Source of the DNA: an uncultured Chitinophagaceae bacterium | GTDB taxonomy: Bacteria > Bacteroidota > Bacteroidia > Chitinophagales > Chitinophagaceae | Assembly: GCA_937873715.1 (NCBI GenBank) | Contig: CALMYJ010000012.1 | Location: 124,001 to 188,000 of the forward strand | Length of the DNA: 64,000 bases | Direction of reading: 5' to 3' | The notes under the pieces: generated by a model | Told to the model about the DNA's origin: nothing | The model's input: only the letters and a program-made list of their open reading frames with translations | Database searches by the model: none | Shown: positions 18,963-27,427 of the stretch, piece by piece | Layout: each line of letters opens with the position of its first letter | Position numbering within the stretch: the first letter of the stretch is position 1 | Made by a program: the position numbers and the translations under genes

Positions 18963-20190
18963 AATTCTTTTTATATCCTACGATGGCATGACGGACCCCT
19001 TGGGGCAAAGCCAGGTGATACCTTACCTGCAGGGGCTAAGTAAAAAAGGCTTTCGCTTTCACTTACTCAGTTGTGAAAAACCGGAAGCACTCAAAAAAAA
19101 TAAAACGGCTGTGCGCCAGATGCTTGCCGGTTACAATATTCAATGGCACCCTGTAGCGTATACTAAAAAACCGCCTGTACTTTCAACACTTAAAGACATT
19201 GTACAACTCAGGCGTGCCGCAAAAACCATACTGGAGCAACAGCATATAAAACTGGTACATACCCGGCCAGGTATACCGGCATTAATAGGCCTGTGGATGA
19301 AAAAAAAATACGGGGTAAAATTCCTGCACGACATCAGGGAATTTTATGCCGATAGCCGTGTGGAAGGCGGTATATGGAACAAAAAAAATCCATTATTCAA
19401 CATGGCGTACCGCTATTTTAAAAAGAAAGAAAAAGAGCAACTGCAACAGTGCGATGGTATTGTTTGCCTTACTTATGCCGCCGAAAAAATTATAAAAACC
19501 CAGCCAGGGTATACAACAGCCAAGCCACTAAAAGTAATTCCCTGCAGTGTTGATCTTAGTTTTTTTAACCCGTCGAAAATTAATGAAGCACAAAAGCAGG
19601 TGTGGAAAGAAAAACTGCAGATACAGCAAAGCGATTTTATTGTAAGCTACCTCGGCTCCGTAGGGGGCTGGTACCTCACCACCGAAATGATGCAGTTTTG
19701 CAAACTGGTGTACAAGCGCATGCCAAACGCTAAATTCCTTTTTATTACACCGCACCTGCATGATGTAATTGCAGCCGAAGCTGCAAAGCATGGGATACCG
19801 GCAAGCCGGTTAATACTACAACAGGCCAGCCGGAACGATATACCCGTTTTGCTTTCGCTGAGCCAGTATTCGCTGTTTTTTATTAAGCCCTGTTTTTCAA
19901 AACTATCATCTTCACCCACCAAGCATGGTGAGTTAATGGCAATGGGTATACCCGTAGTTACCAATACCGGCGTAGGGGATGTGCAGGCCATTATTGAAAA
20001 ATATAACAGTGGTATTACTATCAACGATTTCAGCAACAGAAGCCTTGAGGCTGCTGCCGATCAATTATGTAACAACGCTGTATTTAATGCGGTGGAAATA
20101 CGCAGGGGGGCAGAAAACTTTTATGCATTAAGCAAAGCCATAGCACAGTATTACGAATTGTACTGTCAAATACTGAGTGATGTAAATTAA
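18952..20190 (+). CDS. GT4-type glycosyltransferase
   Basis: A 412-residue GT-B fold glycosyltransferase. The N-terminus (ILFISYDGMTDPLGQSQVIPYLQGL) is the pattern common in Bacteroidota exopolysaccharide transferases, and the C-terminal half has KHGELMAMGIPVVTNTGVGD for nucleotide-sugar binding. Its start overlaps asnB by 11 bp. Its TAA overlaps the TAA of the convergent crtZ gene in the shared tetramer TTAA. It is the last gene of the plus-strand polysaccharide operon. Confidence 0.88.
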   Translation: MQHKILFISYDGMTDPLGQSQVIPYLQGLSKKGFRFHLLSCEKPEALKKNKTAVRQMLAGYNIQWHPVAYTKKPPVLSTLKDIVQLRRAAKTILEQQHIKLVHTRPGIPALIGLWMKKKYGVKFLHDIREFYADSRVEGGIWNKKNPLFNMAYRYFKKKEKEQLQQCDGIVCLTYAAEKIIKTQPGYTTAKPLKVIPCSVDLSFFNPSKINEAQKQVWKEKLQIQQSDFIVSYLGSVGGWYLTTEMMQFCKLVYKRMPNAKFLFITPHLHDVIAAEAAKHGIPASRLILQQASRNDIPVLLSLSQYSLFFIKPCFSKLSSSPTKHGELMAMGIPVVTNTGVGDVQAIIEKYNSGITINDFSNRSLEAAADQLCNNAVFNAVEIRRGAENFYALSKAIAQYYELYCQILSDVN

Positions 20191-20672
20191 GCCGGGCTGC
20201 AGTTTTTTCTACGATCATCAGCCCGTACCTTATCCCAGTATTTTTTGGCTACAATCAACATTCCAAAACTTTCACCTTCTTGCTTATCCAGGTGTTTATG
20301 ATGCATTTTATGTGCCCACCGGATAGCCCTGATATAAATATTATTGCTACGGGTAAACCATTTGATACGCTGGTGAATAATTACTTCATGCACTATAAAA
20401 TAGGCCAGCCCGTATAAGGCAATACCAAAACCTATTGCAGCCACCCAGTACACCTGGTGCTGCAGGCCCAGCATAATACACAGCCAGCTTGGTATGGCAA
20501 AGATGAGAAAGAAGGCATCGTTTTTTTCAAAAAAGCCAGGGCCTTTCTGGTGATGATCCTGGTGCAGGCACCATAAAAAACCATGCATTACATAACGGTG
20601 CGTTAACCAGGTAACCGCTTCCATTACACAGAATGTTGCAAGTACAATCAATATAAAAATGATGTAGCTCAT
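20187..20672 (-). CDS. crtZ: beta-carotene 3-hydroxylase
   Basis: A 161-residue membrane di-iron hydroxylase that adds the 3-hydroxyl to a beta-ionone ring. The histidine clusters are all present: THRYVMHG, HQDHH, HEVIIHQR and HKMHHKH. Four hydrophobic segments and the short length match CrtZ. It is the last gene of the carotenoid operon; its start codon overlaps the cruF stop by 1 bp, and its own stop overlaps the convergent glycosyltransferase stop. Confidence 0.95.
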   Translation of the reverse strand: MSYIIFILIVLATFCVMEAVTWLTHRYVMHGFLWCLHQDHHQKGPGFFEKNDAFFLIFAIPSWLCIMLGLQHQVYWVAAIGFGIALYGLAYFIVHEVIIHQRIKWFTRSNNIYIRAIRWAHKMHHKHLDKQEGESFGMLIVAKKYWDKVRADDRRKNCSPA

Positions 20673-21370
20673 CAGTTATTTAAATATATCCTGAGTATTA
20701 AAAAAAACAGTAGCTGGACGAGTAACAAATTTATGGCGAATTTGTTTCGCTTGCGAAAGGGGGCAATATGGAAAATGCCGAGCATAATCATACTTATAAT
20801 AAACCAGCAAAAATAATTGTACCAGGGTATCACACCCATATCCCCGGTCCATTCCCAAAAACCCAGTTGTATGGCAACAGGCTCCATAATCCAGTCGTAA
20901 AAAGTAGCCAGTGTGGCACCATCAACCAGTAAGCTAAGTACCTTTACTGATTTCGAAATTTGCAAATTCTGTTTATAACCTCCCCCCTGCAGATGCATCA
21001 GCAGGCTGTAGGCGCTTATACCACAGCAATACATAACAATGCACCAGTTAATGCCAATCATAATTGGTGTAGCCAGTATTTTTGGGCCAAGCACTGTTCC
21101 ATATTTGTAAGCACCAAAAATTTTACCGGTATTCACACCGATGGCTTCCACAACATATCCCGCCGCAAATACTGCCAGTAAAAACAGCCAGAAGGCGATG
21201 GGTTTATCCTTTTGTGTCCAGGTGATTAAAGCAAAACAAACCAGCAGGTTGTATGGCGTACAATTAATAATAAAATCGCTGTTGTATGCCAGTATACCCA
21301 CCAGCCCTACTGCATGCAGTATAATAGCAATGGCAGTAGCTGCCTGTATTCTGTGATGCTGTTGTTTCAC
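20672..21370 (-). CDS. cruF: CruF-type carotenoid 1',2'-hydratase (Caroten_synth/DUF422 family)
   Basis: A 232-residue integral membrane protein with about seven helices. The motif set FGAYKYGTVLGPKILATPIMIGINW, the LSLLVDGATLATFYDWIMEPVA block and the GDMGVIPWYNYFCWF block belong to the carotenoid biosynthesis family that includes the CruF 1',2'-hydratase. The reaction adds water to the psi end and leaves a 1'-hydroxyl. It lies 13 nt after the crtD-like gene and overlaps crtZ by 1 bp. Some relatives carry out bacterioruberin-type reactions, so the exact reaction is inferred from context. Confidence 0.85.
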   Translation of the reverse strand: MKQQHHRIQAATAIAIILHAVGLVGILAYNSDFIINCTPYNLLVCFALITWTQKDKPIAFWLFLLAVFAAGYVVEAIGVNTGKIFGAYKYGTVLGPKILATPIMIGINWCIVMYCCGISAYSLLMHLQGGGYKQNLQISKSVKVLSLLVDGATLATFYDWIMEPVAIQLGFWEWTGDMGVIPWYNYFCWFIISMIMLGIFHIAPFRKRNKFAINLLLVQLLFFLILRIYLNN

Positions 21371-21383
21371 AAGTGTATGCGTA

Positions 21384-22877
21384 TTAAGGTTGCTGCCTGT
21401 TGAAATCAGCAGCTATTAGTTCACTTACAATTTTTGCACTTTTAAGACAAAGCGGAATACCACCACCGGGATGCACACTGCCGCCACAAAAGTATAAGCC
21501 CCTGGTAGCCGAAGAAAAGTTGGGCTGCCGCAAAAATGCTGCAAAAGCAGAATTTGAACTGCTGCCATATAATGCCCCGTTTTGAGCGGCTGTTTGTTGT
21601 GCTATCATCAAGGGGTCGAGCGTATGTTCTGTTACAATACAACTCCGCAAATCCGTTTTCAAAATACGCTCCAGCTTTTCAATAATAATATTACGCAATT
21701 TTTCTTTCAGGGCCTGCCAGTTGTGCCCTGTATCGGCAGGTGCATTTACCATTACAAAACAGTTTTTCATACCCCCCGGGGCTTGTGCAGACTCCCTTTT
21801 GCTGGTAATATTAAAGTACACCCTAGGATCGGCACATACTACTTTGTGATTAAAAATACTGTCGAACTCTGCCTTATAATCTTTGCTGAAAAAAATATTG
21901 TGCAGGTGCAGTTGGGGGAAAATTTTATTGATGCCCCAGTAAAAAATTACTGCACTGCTGCTGCGTTCCTGCTTCAGTATTTTTTTGGCTTTCTTATTAT
22001 TTTGTAACAACTGCTGGTAAGTAACATATACATCTGCGTTACTAACCACAATAGCTGCTGGTTTTATTTTGTTACCAACCAATACGCCCTGCACTTTACC
22101 GGCACTGGTAAGTATTTGCTGTACGGATTCATTAAAATAAAATTTCACTCCTTTAGCGAGGGCAAGCTGGTACACCGCTTTGGTAATACTTATCATACCG
22201 CCATCTGGATAAAAAGCGCCCTGGTTTTGTTCCAGGTGTGGTATCATACTCAGCATGGCCGGCGCTTTATACGGGTTGCTGCCATTGTACGTGGCAAACC
22301 TGTTGAACAACTGAACGGTTTCGGGTGCTGAAAATTTTTTACGATTGTATTGGTGTAGTGAGCTAAACAGGTAAGCCAAACGAACGGCCGATAAAGCTTT
22401 AAAGATGCGCTTATGCAGCCAGGTTTCTCGTTTGTGCAAAGAGTAATCCAGGAATACGGTTCCGATATTATCGTACAAAGTGGCAGCACGCCGCAGGTAA
22501 CCGGTTACGGCACCAGGCGCTTCATGTAGCTGCTTGTGCAATTCGGTGGCAAAAGCAGTTGTATCAGTATAGGCCTGCAGCACTTTCCCATTTTCATAAA
22601 AATACTTGCAGGCAATATCTACCGGCCGGTAGGTAAAATATTTTTCAGCAGGCTCAGCGGCCAGTTCAAATAATGCTTCAATATTTTGAGGCTGGGTAAA
22701 TAAGGAGGGGCCGGCGTCAAAGTGAAAGCCATCTTTTTCAAAAGCGTATAATTTACCGCCGGGGTAGCTGTTTTTTTCAAACACTTCCACATCAAAGCCC
22801 TGCACAGCCAGTCTTACAGCCGTAGCCATTCCGCCAATACCGCTGCCGATAATAATTGCCTTGGGGTTTGTAGACAT
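21384..22877 (-). CDS. crtD: CrtI/CrtD-family carotenoid desaturase, probably 3',4'-desaturase
   Basis: A 497-residue FAD enzyme. The N-terminal dinucleotide fold is AIIIGSGIGGMATAVRLAVQG, and the C-terminal GLYFCGGSVHPGGGIPLCLKSAK is the phytoene-desaturase family signature. It is one of two such paralogues in the operon. Because it lies directly upstream of cruF rather than beside crtB, I infer it is the CrtD-like enzyme that introduces the 3',4' double bond after hydration. The other paralogue (24279-25799) is then the phytoene desaturase. Family certain, step inferred. Confidence 0.85.
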   Translation of the reverse strand: MSTNPKAIIIGSGIGGMATAVRLAVQGFDVEVFEKNSYPGGKLYAFEKDGFHFDAGPSLFTQPQNIEALFELAAEPAEKYFTYRPVDIACKYFYENGKVLQAYTDTTAFATELHKQLHEAPGAVTGYLRRAATLYDNIGTVFLDYSLHKRETWLHKRIFKALSAVRLAYLFSSLHQYNRKKFSAPETVQLFNRFATYNGSNPYKAPAMLSMIPHLEQNQGAFYPDGGMISITKAVYQLALAKGVKFYFNESVQQILTSAGKVQGVLVGNKIKPAAIVVSNADVYVTYQQLLQNNKKAKKILKQERSSSAVIFYWGINKIFPQLHLHNIFFSKDYKAEFDSIFNHKVVCADPRVYFNITSKRESAQAPGGMKNCFVMVNAPADTGHNWQALKEKLRNIIIEKLERILKTDLRSCIVTEHTLDPLMIAQQTAAQNGALYGSSSNSAFAAFLRQPNFSSATRGLYFCGGSVHPGGGIPLCLKSAKIVSELIAADFNRQQP

Positions 22878-22919
22878 ATTACAGTTTGGAAAACTACCTG
22901 TAAACTAATACAGCGTAAA

Positions 22920-23444
22920 TTAATGAAGTGAAACCGGATACTGGCAAAGCTTTGGAAAAGCTATTTTAAACCATTCTGTATAAGCTGCGGGCTGTTGCTG
23001 TATACCTGCTTCAATAGCCTCAATTGTTTCATAGCGCCAGTCGCTCACCTCTTCGGGATTGGGATAAATATTGCCGTTGTACACGCCGGTAAAAACATGA
23101 TCGTATTCATACTCGGTGAGGCCATTGCCAAATGGTGCTTTATAAATAAATGTAAACGCTTTGCTGAGTGTGGTGGTAAAGCCCATCTCTTCCTGCAGCC
23201 TCACCTGCGCTGCTGCCAGGGTAGCCTGCCCCGGTGCCGGGTGACTGCAGCAGGCATTCGTCCATAAGCCGGCGCTGTGGTATTTGGTATCAGCTCTTTT
23301 TTGCAGCAGCATTTCCCCTTTAGCATTAAAAATAAAAATGCTGAAGGCCCGGTGCAGCAGGGCTTTTTCGTGTGCTTCTATTTTTTCCATGCTGCCCAGT
23401 TCCCTGTCCTGTTCATCTACCAGTATTACTGCTGTTGCTGCCAT
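22920..23444 (-). CDS. idi: isopentenyl-diphosphate delta-isomerase, type I
   Basis: A 174-residue Nudix-fold enzyme that interconverts IPP and DMAPP, balancing prenyl precursors for carotenoids. The active-site Cys lies in TNACCSHPAPGQ, and the metal-binding residues are in HRAFSIFIFN and YEYDHVFTG. It begins 1 nt after the crtB stop, so it is tightly coupled within the crt operon. Confidence 0.95.
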   Translation of the reverse strand: MAATAVILVDEQDRELGSMEKIEAHEKALLHRAFSIFIFNAKGEMLLQKRADTKYHSAGLWTNACCSHPAPGQATLAAAQVRLQEEMGFTTTLSKAFTFIYKAPFGNGLTEYEYDHVFTGVYNGNIYPNPEEVSDWRYETIEAIEAGIQQQPAAYTEWFKIAFPKLCQYPVSLH

Positions 23445-23445
23445 A

Positions 23446-24282
23446 TTATAACAAGTTCAGTTGCACACGCAGGCCTGCTTTAGCTACGATGTACAGTTTC
23501 CTGTAATCGGGTATGCGTATGCGTTGCTGCAAAATATTTGCAGCGTTGGATTTTTGAATTTTTTTAAAAAGAGAAAGATAATATTTGTAGGCTACATATA
23601 CGCCAAACCTTGCCTTTGCCGGTAACTGTACGATACCCTTATAGGCATGACTGAAATCAGCAGCAATATCTTCTTCTATTTTTTGTTTGTCGTGTGCGGT
23701 AAAATTTTTGAAATCAACACCCGGAAAATAGGTGCGGTTAAGCTGTTCAAAATCTGCATTGGCATCTCTTAAAAAATTCACTTTTTGAAAAGCTGCTCCC
23801 AGCGATTGTGCGTAAGGCTTCAATTTGTTATAATTCTCTGCATCTCCTTCACAAAATACGTACAGGCACATCAGCCCTACCACTTCTGCACTGCCATAAA
23901 TATATTCCCTGTAGCCTGCTGTGTCGTAATCAACTTTTTTTAAATCCATTTCCATGCTCCTGAAAAAAGCCTCGATTAAGTCGGGAGGAATATTGTACGC
24001 ATTTACCGTAAGCTGAAAGCTGTGCAGTATGGGATTAAGGCTGATACCCCTTTGTATCGCAGCATAGGTTTCGTTTTTGAACTGTATTAATAAACCTGCT
24101 TTATCGTAGCCGTGAAATGTATCCACAATCTCATCTGCAAATCGCACAAAGCCATAAATGTTGAATACAGGCGTACGCAAATCGGGATGCAATAATTTAA
24201 TAGCACTGCTAAAGGATGTGCTGTATTTTTCTGTAGTGGTTTTGCTGCATTGCCTGCACACCTGATGATATAGCTGCATCAT
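23446..24282 (-). CDS. crtB: phytoene synthase
   Basis: A 278-residue squalene/phytoene synthase that condenses two geranylgeranyl diphosphates. The two Asp-rich diphosphate motifs are DEIVD (with FVRFADEIVDTF) and DANAD (QKVNFLRDANADFEQLNRTYFP); the second replaces the usual DxGED-like sequence but keeps both aspartates. Its start overlaps the crtI stop (ATGA). No geranylgeranyl diphosphate synthase gene is in the window. Confidence 0.95.
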   Translation of the reverse strand: MMQLYHQVCRQCSKTTTEKYSTSFSSAIKLLHPDLRTPVFNIYGFVRFADEIVDTFHGYDKAGLLIQFKNETYAAIQRGISLNPILHSFQLTVNAYNIPPDLIEAFFRSMEMDLKKVDYDTAGYREYIYGSAEVVGLMCLYVFCEGDAENYNKLKPYAQSLGAAFQKVNFLRDANADFEQLNRTYFPGVDFKNFTAHDKQKIEEDIAADFSHAYKGIVQLPAKARFGVYVAYKYYLSLFKKIQKSNAANILQQRIRIPDYRKLYIVAKAGLRVQLNLL

Positions 24283-25799
24283 AACTTGGAGTTTTTTGCC
24301 TTAATGGTCTTTTTATTATATAGCCTTTGTATTTCATCCGCCACTACTTCGCCACTAATGAGCGACGGCGGCACACCGGGCCCCGGCACGGTAAGCTGCC
24401 CTGTATAAAAAAGGTTTTGAACCTTTTTACTTTGAAGCGATGGCTTCAGCAGGGCAGTTTGCATCAGGGTATTGGCAAGGCCATAAGCATTACCTTTAAA
24501 AGCATTGTAGTCCTGTACAAAATTGCTTAAAGCATAAGATTGCTTTACAACAATGTTATCTTTAATAGCAACACCTGTTCTGTTTTCAAAGCGACGGAGT
24601 ATATCTTCAAAATATTTATCCCTTAAGGCTTCGGTATCACCTGTTAATCCTGATGCTACCGGTATTAGAAAAAACAAATTTTCACAACCGGCTGGTGCCA
24701 CAGTGGCATCTGTTACCGAAGTAGCACTCACATAAAACAATGGTGCCCGGGGCCAGCTTGCTGTTTTATAAATCTCCCGGCCATGCACTTCAAAATCGGT
24801 ATCAAAAAATAGCGAATGATGTGGCAGGTTGTTGATTTTTTTGTTGATGCCCACGTAATAGAGCAAACAACCCGGTGCCATTACCCGGCTATCCCAATAA
24901 CTTTTACTGTAAGAGCGCTGCACTTCCGGGAGCAACTGCGTTTCAGTAAAATGATAATCGGCTCCGCTTATCACCACATCCGCATCAAACATTACAGGCG
25001 AACCATTTTGATTTTGGGCAGTTACAATTTTTGCATGGGCATCTTGCACCTGTATACCCGTAACATTATGGTTAAAGTAAAATTTTACCCCAAGCTCTTC
25101 TGCCAACTGGTACATAGCTTCCACGATGCTGTACATACCTCCCTGCGGATACCAGGTACCCAGCTTAATATCGGCATAGTTCATCAGGCTGTACAATGCC
25201 GGTGTATCCTGCGGCAAAGCACCTAAAAACAATACGGGGAATTCCAGTAATTGCCTCAACTGCGGATGCTTAAAATATTTACTGATATGCTTGCGAACAG
25301 AAGTAAATACATCTAGTTTAAAAACACCTTTAACCAGGTTCCAGTCGGCAAACTCTGATAGCGATTTGCCGGGTTTATACACCAGCTTATTAATTCCTGT
25401 ATCATATTTATACGCAGCTTCTTTTAAAAACCTGTCGAGGGCTGCGCCGCTTCCCGGCTCAATTTGTTCAAATAATTTTTTTAAAGCATCATAATCGGCA
25501 GGAATATCCATTTGCTCATGTGGCCAATACACCCGGTAAGATGGCTGCAGGCGTTGCAGTTGGTAATAATCTTCCACCTTTTTACCAAACTGGTTGAAAA
25601 ACCGCTCAAACACATCGGGCATCCAGTACCAGCTTGGACCCATATCAAAAGTAAACCCATCAATTTTCAATTGCCTTGCCCTGCCACCCGCCTGGTGATG
25701 TTTTTCCAGTACAGTAACATCCCAGCCATAGCTGGCCATGAAACAGGCTGCCGAGAGCCCTGCAAAACCACTGCCTATTACTACCGTATTTTTATTCAC
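24279..25799 (-). CDS. crtI: phytoene desaturase (lycopene-forming)
   Basis: A 506-residue FAD enzyme. The N-terminal fold is TVVIGSGFAGLSAACFMASYG, the substrate-domain motif FDMGPSWYWMPDVFERFF is typical, and the C-terminal signature is LFYTGQLTVPGPGVPPSLIS. It dehydrogenates phytoene to lycopene at the membrane. It follows the ECF sigma gene by 30 nt and overlaps crtB by 4 bp. The crtB neighbour is why I assign it, rather than its paralogue, as CrtI. Confidence 0.94.
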   Translation of the reverse strand: MNKNTVVIGSGFAGLSAACFMASYGWDVTVLEKHHQAGGRARQLKIDGFTFDMGPSWYWMPDVFERFFNQFGKKVEDYYQLQRLQPSYRVYWPHEQMDIPADYDALKKLFEQIEPGSGAALDRFLKEAAYKYDTGINKLVYKPGKSLSEFADWNLVKGVFKLDVFTSVRKHISKYFKHPQLRQLLEFPVLFLGALPQDTPALYSLMNYADIKLGTWYPQGGMYSIVEAMYQLAEELGVKFYFNHNVTGIQVQDAHAKIVTAQNQNGSPVMFDADVVISGADYHFTETQLLPEVQRSYSKSYWDSRVMAPGCLLYYVGINKKINNLPHHSLFFDTDFEVHGREIYKTASWPRAPLFYVSATSVTDATVAPAGCENLFFLIPVASGLTGDTEALRDKYFEDILRRFENRTGVAIKDNIVVKQSYALSNFVQDYNAFKGNAYGLANTLMQTALLKPSLQSKKVQNLFYTGQLTVPGPGVPPSLISGEVVADEIQRLYNKKTIKAKNSKL

Positions 25800-25829
25800 C
25801 GTATAAATCTAAATCTAAAAGATTGATTT

Positions 25830-26330
25830 TTAAAAGCGGCGAATTTGTTCCTTAAGCAGCTTACGGGCAAAATGTATCCTGCTTTTAATAGTACCCAGCG
25901 GCTCTTTAAGCATGTCGGCTATTTCGTGGTATTTATATCCATCGCAATACAGCATAAAGGGGTTTCTAAAAATATGAGGCAACTGGTGCACAGCAGCTTT
26001 CATGTCTTTCAGGTTCATACCTGCCTCGGCCGTATTGGATATAGTGGCCTGCTTCAGGTTCAGCAAAAAATCGTTGGCCGAACTATCGAAAATGGTATTT
26101 TGCCTGGCACGGCGGCGGTAATTGTTGATAAAAATATTCCGCATAATGGTGTACAGCCATGCCTTTATATTGGTGCCAACATTGTACTTGTCTTTATTAG
26201 CCAGTGCCCGGTACATGGTTTCCTGCAACAGGTCTTTTGCTACTTCATTATCCCTGGTAAGCGTAAATGCAAACGGCTTTAAAAAGTCGGCGTTCGACAG
26301 GAGCATCTGGTTAAATTCAACTGTTGACAT
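25830..26330 (-). CDS. ECF sigma factor heading the carotenoid operon
   Basis: I use the ATG at 26330 (166 residues, MSTVEFNQML); an in-frame ATG at 26348 would lie on the predicted transcription start. Region 2 is about 15-80 (DLLQETMYRALANKDKYNVGTNIKAWLYTI) and region 4 about 105-160 (YHEIADMLKEPLGTIKSRIHFARKLL). There is no anti-sigma gene beside it. Together with the B12-binding MerR regulator upstream, the arrangement resembles the LitR-LitS and CarQ light-response systems, where an ECF sigma relays the signal to crt genes. That role is inference. Confidence 0.92.
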   Translation of the reverse strand: MSTVEFNQMLLSNADFLKPFAFTLTRDNEVAKDLLQETMYRALANKDKYNVGTNIKAWLYTIMRNIFINNYRRRARQNTIFDSSANDFLLNLKQATISNTAEAGMNLKDMKAAVHQLPHIFRNPFMLYCDGYKYHEIADMLKEPLGTIKSRIHFARKLLKEQIRRF

Positions 26331-26337
26331 AAAATGA

Positions 26338-26424
26338 TTGTTTAACAATTAAAGCATAAAGTTAAACATGCAATTCCGAATGGCAAACCTTTTTGTTTAC
26401 TTTTTTTGTTAAATATTTAAACAA
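26338..26424 (-). promoter_or_regulatory. cluster of TTGTTTAA-like sites around the sigma/crt promoter
   Basis: Four related sites occupy 87 bp: TTGTTTAACAA (26338-26348, TTGTT-T-AACAA), GTTAAACA (26361-26368), TTGTTTAC (26393-26400) and a 19-bp near-palindrome with TTGTT and ACAA ends (26406-26424). They lie on the start site, over the -7 box, and upstream of the -33 box. This is a plausible operator array for the CarH-like regulator, but the region is AT-rich. Confidence 0.4.
26357..26387 (-). promoter_or_regulatory. promoter of the sigma-crt operon
   Basis: On the minus strand TTTG (26387-26384), a 19-nt spacer and TAACTTTA (26364-26357) fit the Bacteroidota pattern with one mismatch in the -7 box. 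The predicted start is near 26352, about 20 nt before the sigma ATG. Confidence 0.5.
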
Positions 26425-26425
26425 A

Positions 26426-26457
26426 AAAGAGGGAGCAAATGCCCCCTCTTTAAAAAC
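26426..26457 (-). terminator. intrinsic terminator after the CarH-like gene
   Basis: The stem AAAGAGGG/CCCTCTTT (26444-26451 and 26426-26433 read on the minus strand) is followed on that strand by TTT-TG-TTT. It lies 14-45 nt past the regulator stop, so the regulator and the sigma-crt operon are separate transcription units. Confidence 0.65.
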
Positions 26458-26470
26458 CAGGTTTCTTATA

Positions 26471-27349
26471 CTAAATAGAGGCTATAAACTCTACCACCTC
26501 CTGGTATGATTTTTTGAAATTAATTTGTGCCGGTATCTTTTTTTCATAGGCCTGGCTAAGCCTGCCCGAAAGCACAATAGGTGTGGTTGGAAATTTTTTG
26601 GTAATGCCGTTAATGAATTTATCCAGGTTAAAATTTTGTCCGCAGCAGGTTAGATGTGTGTACAGGTAAGCGGGCTTTTTTAATTTGGCCACATATTCAA
26701 CATCCTGCAAGGGGATATTTGCCCCGAGGTAAATAACAGGCACCCCCCTGCTTTTGAGCAGGTAATAAATAAAGAGCAAGCCCATTTCGTGATACTCACC
26801 TTCAGGCAAAAAAAGCAGTACTGACTTGTTGATGCTGAGAGAAGAAGATGCCCCCTCGATACCTACAATCAACTTCTGGCGTACAATATTGGATACAAGG
26901 TGCTCCTGCGCCGGGTTGATATGATTAGTTAGCCAAAGCACCCCTATCTTTTCCAAAAAAGGAAAAATGATTTGAGTAATTGACCGCTCAATACCACGGG
27001 AAAGAATATACTTGTCCAGTATTTCTTCAAAATTTTCCATGTCAAGGTCTACCATGCACTTTATCAGGTCGTTCACAATTCTTTCCTGTTGTGCCTGCAT
27101 TTGGGTAAGCGAAAGTATTTTATCATTCACTTCTGCCTCACCCATTTTATCGATATGGGATATTTTAAAACCATACTTGTTAAGCAGGGCAATATTGAGC
27201 ACTTTTTTTAATTCATCGTTGCTGTAATAGCGTATGTTGGTATCGGTACGGCTTGGTTTTAAAAACTGGTAGCGCTGCTCCCAGATACGAATAGTATGGG
27301 CCTTGATACCAGAAAGATTTTCAAGATCTTTTATCGTAAATACATTCAT
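26471..27349 (-). CDS. carH: CarH/LitR-type MerR regulator with B12-binding domain
   Basis: A 292-residue protein. The N-terminal MerR helix-turn-helix is at 1-70 (FTIKDLENLSGIKAHTIRIWEQRYQFLKPSRT, with YYSNDEL). A four-helix cobalamin-cap domain carries the Wx9EH motif (Trp139, Glu149, His150), and the Rossmann B12-binding domain has ExHxxG at 185-190 (EYHEMG) with the lower-ligand His187. In CarH and LitR, adenosylcobalamin in the dark keeps a DNA-bound tetramer that represses carotenoid genes, and light breaks it. Its position before the ECF sigma-crt operon supports that role. The residue after Trp139 is Leu, not the His found in the Thermus protein. Confidence 0.9.
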   Translation of the reverse strand: MNVFTIKDLENLSGIKAHTIRIWEQRYQFLKPSRTDTNIRYYSNDELKKVLNIALLNKYGFKISHIDKMGEAEVNDKILSLTQMQAQQERIVNDLIKCMVDLDMENFEEILDKYILSRGIERSITQIIFPFLEKIGVLWLTNHINPAQEHLVSNIVRQKLIVGIEGASSSLSINKSVLLFLPEGEYHEMGLLFIYYLLKSRGVPVIYLGANIPLQDVEYVAKLKKPAYLYTHLTCCGQNFNLDKFINGITKKFPTTPIVLSGRLSQAYEKKIPAQINFKKSYQEVVEFIASI

Positions 27350-27385
27350 ATACCCAATTTTACTCTATTACAAAGTTGGGGCTAA

Positions 27386-27397
27386 TTTGTTTAAAGA
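27386..27397 (-). promoter_or_regulatory. TTTGTTTAAAG site upstream of the CarH-like gene
   Basis: The sequence TTTGTTTAAAG lies about 40 nt before the regulator start and matches the core of the sites at the sigma-crt promoter. It could allow autoregulation. A single AT-rich match is weak evidence. Confidence 0.3.
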
Positions 27398-27427
27398 AAA
27401 AAAGGAATTGCTGCACAGGCTGCAGGG

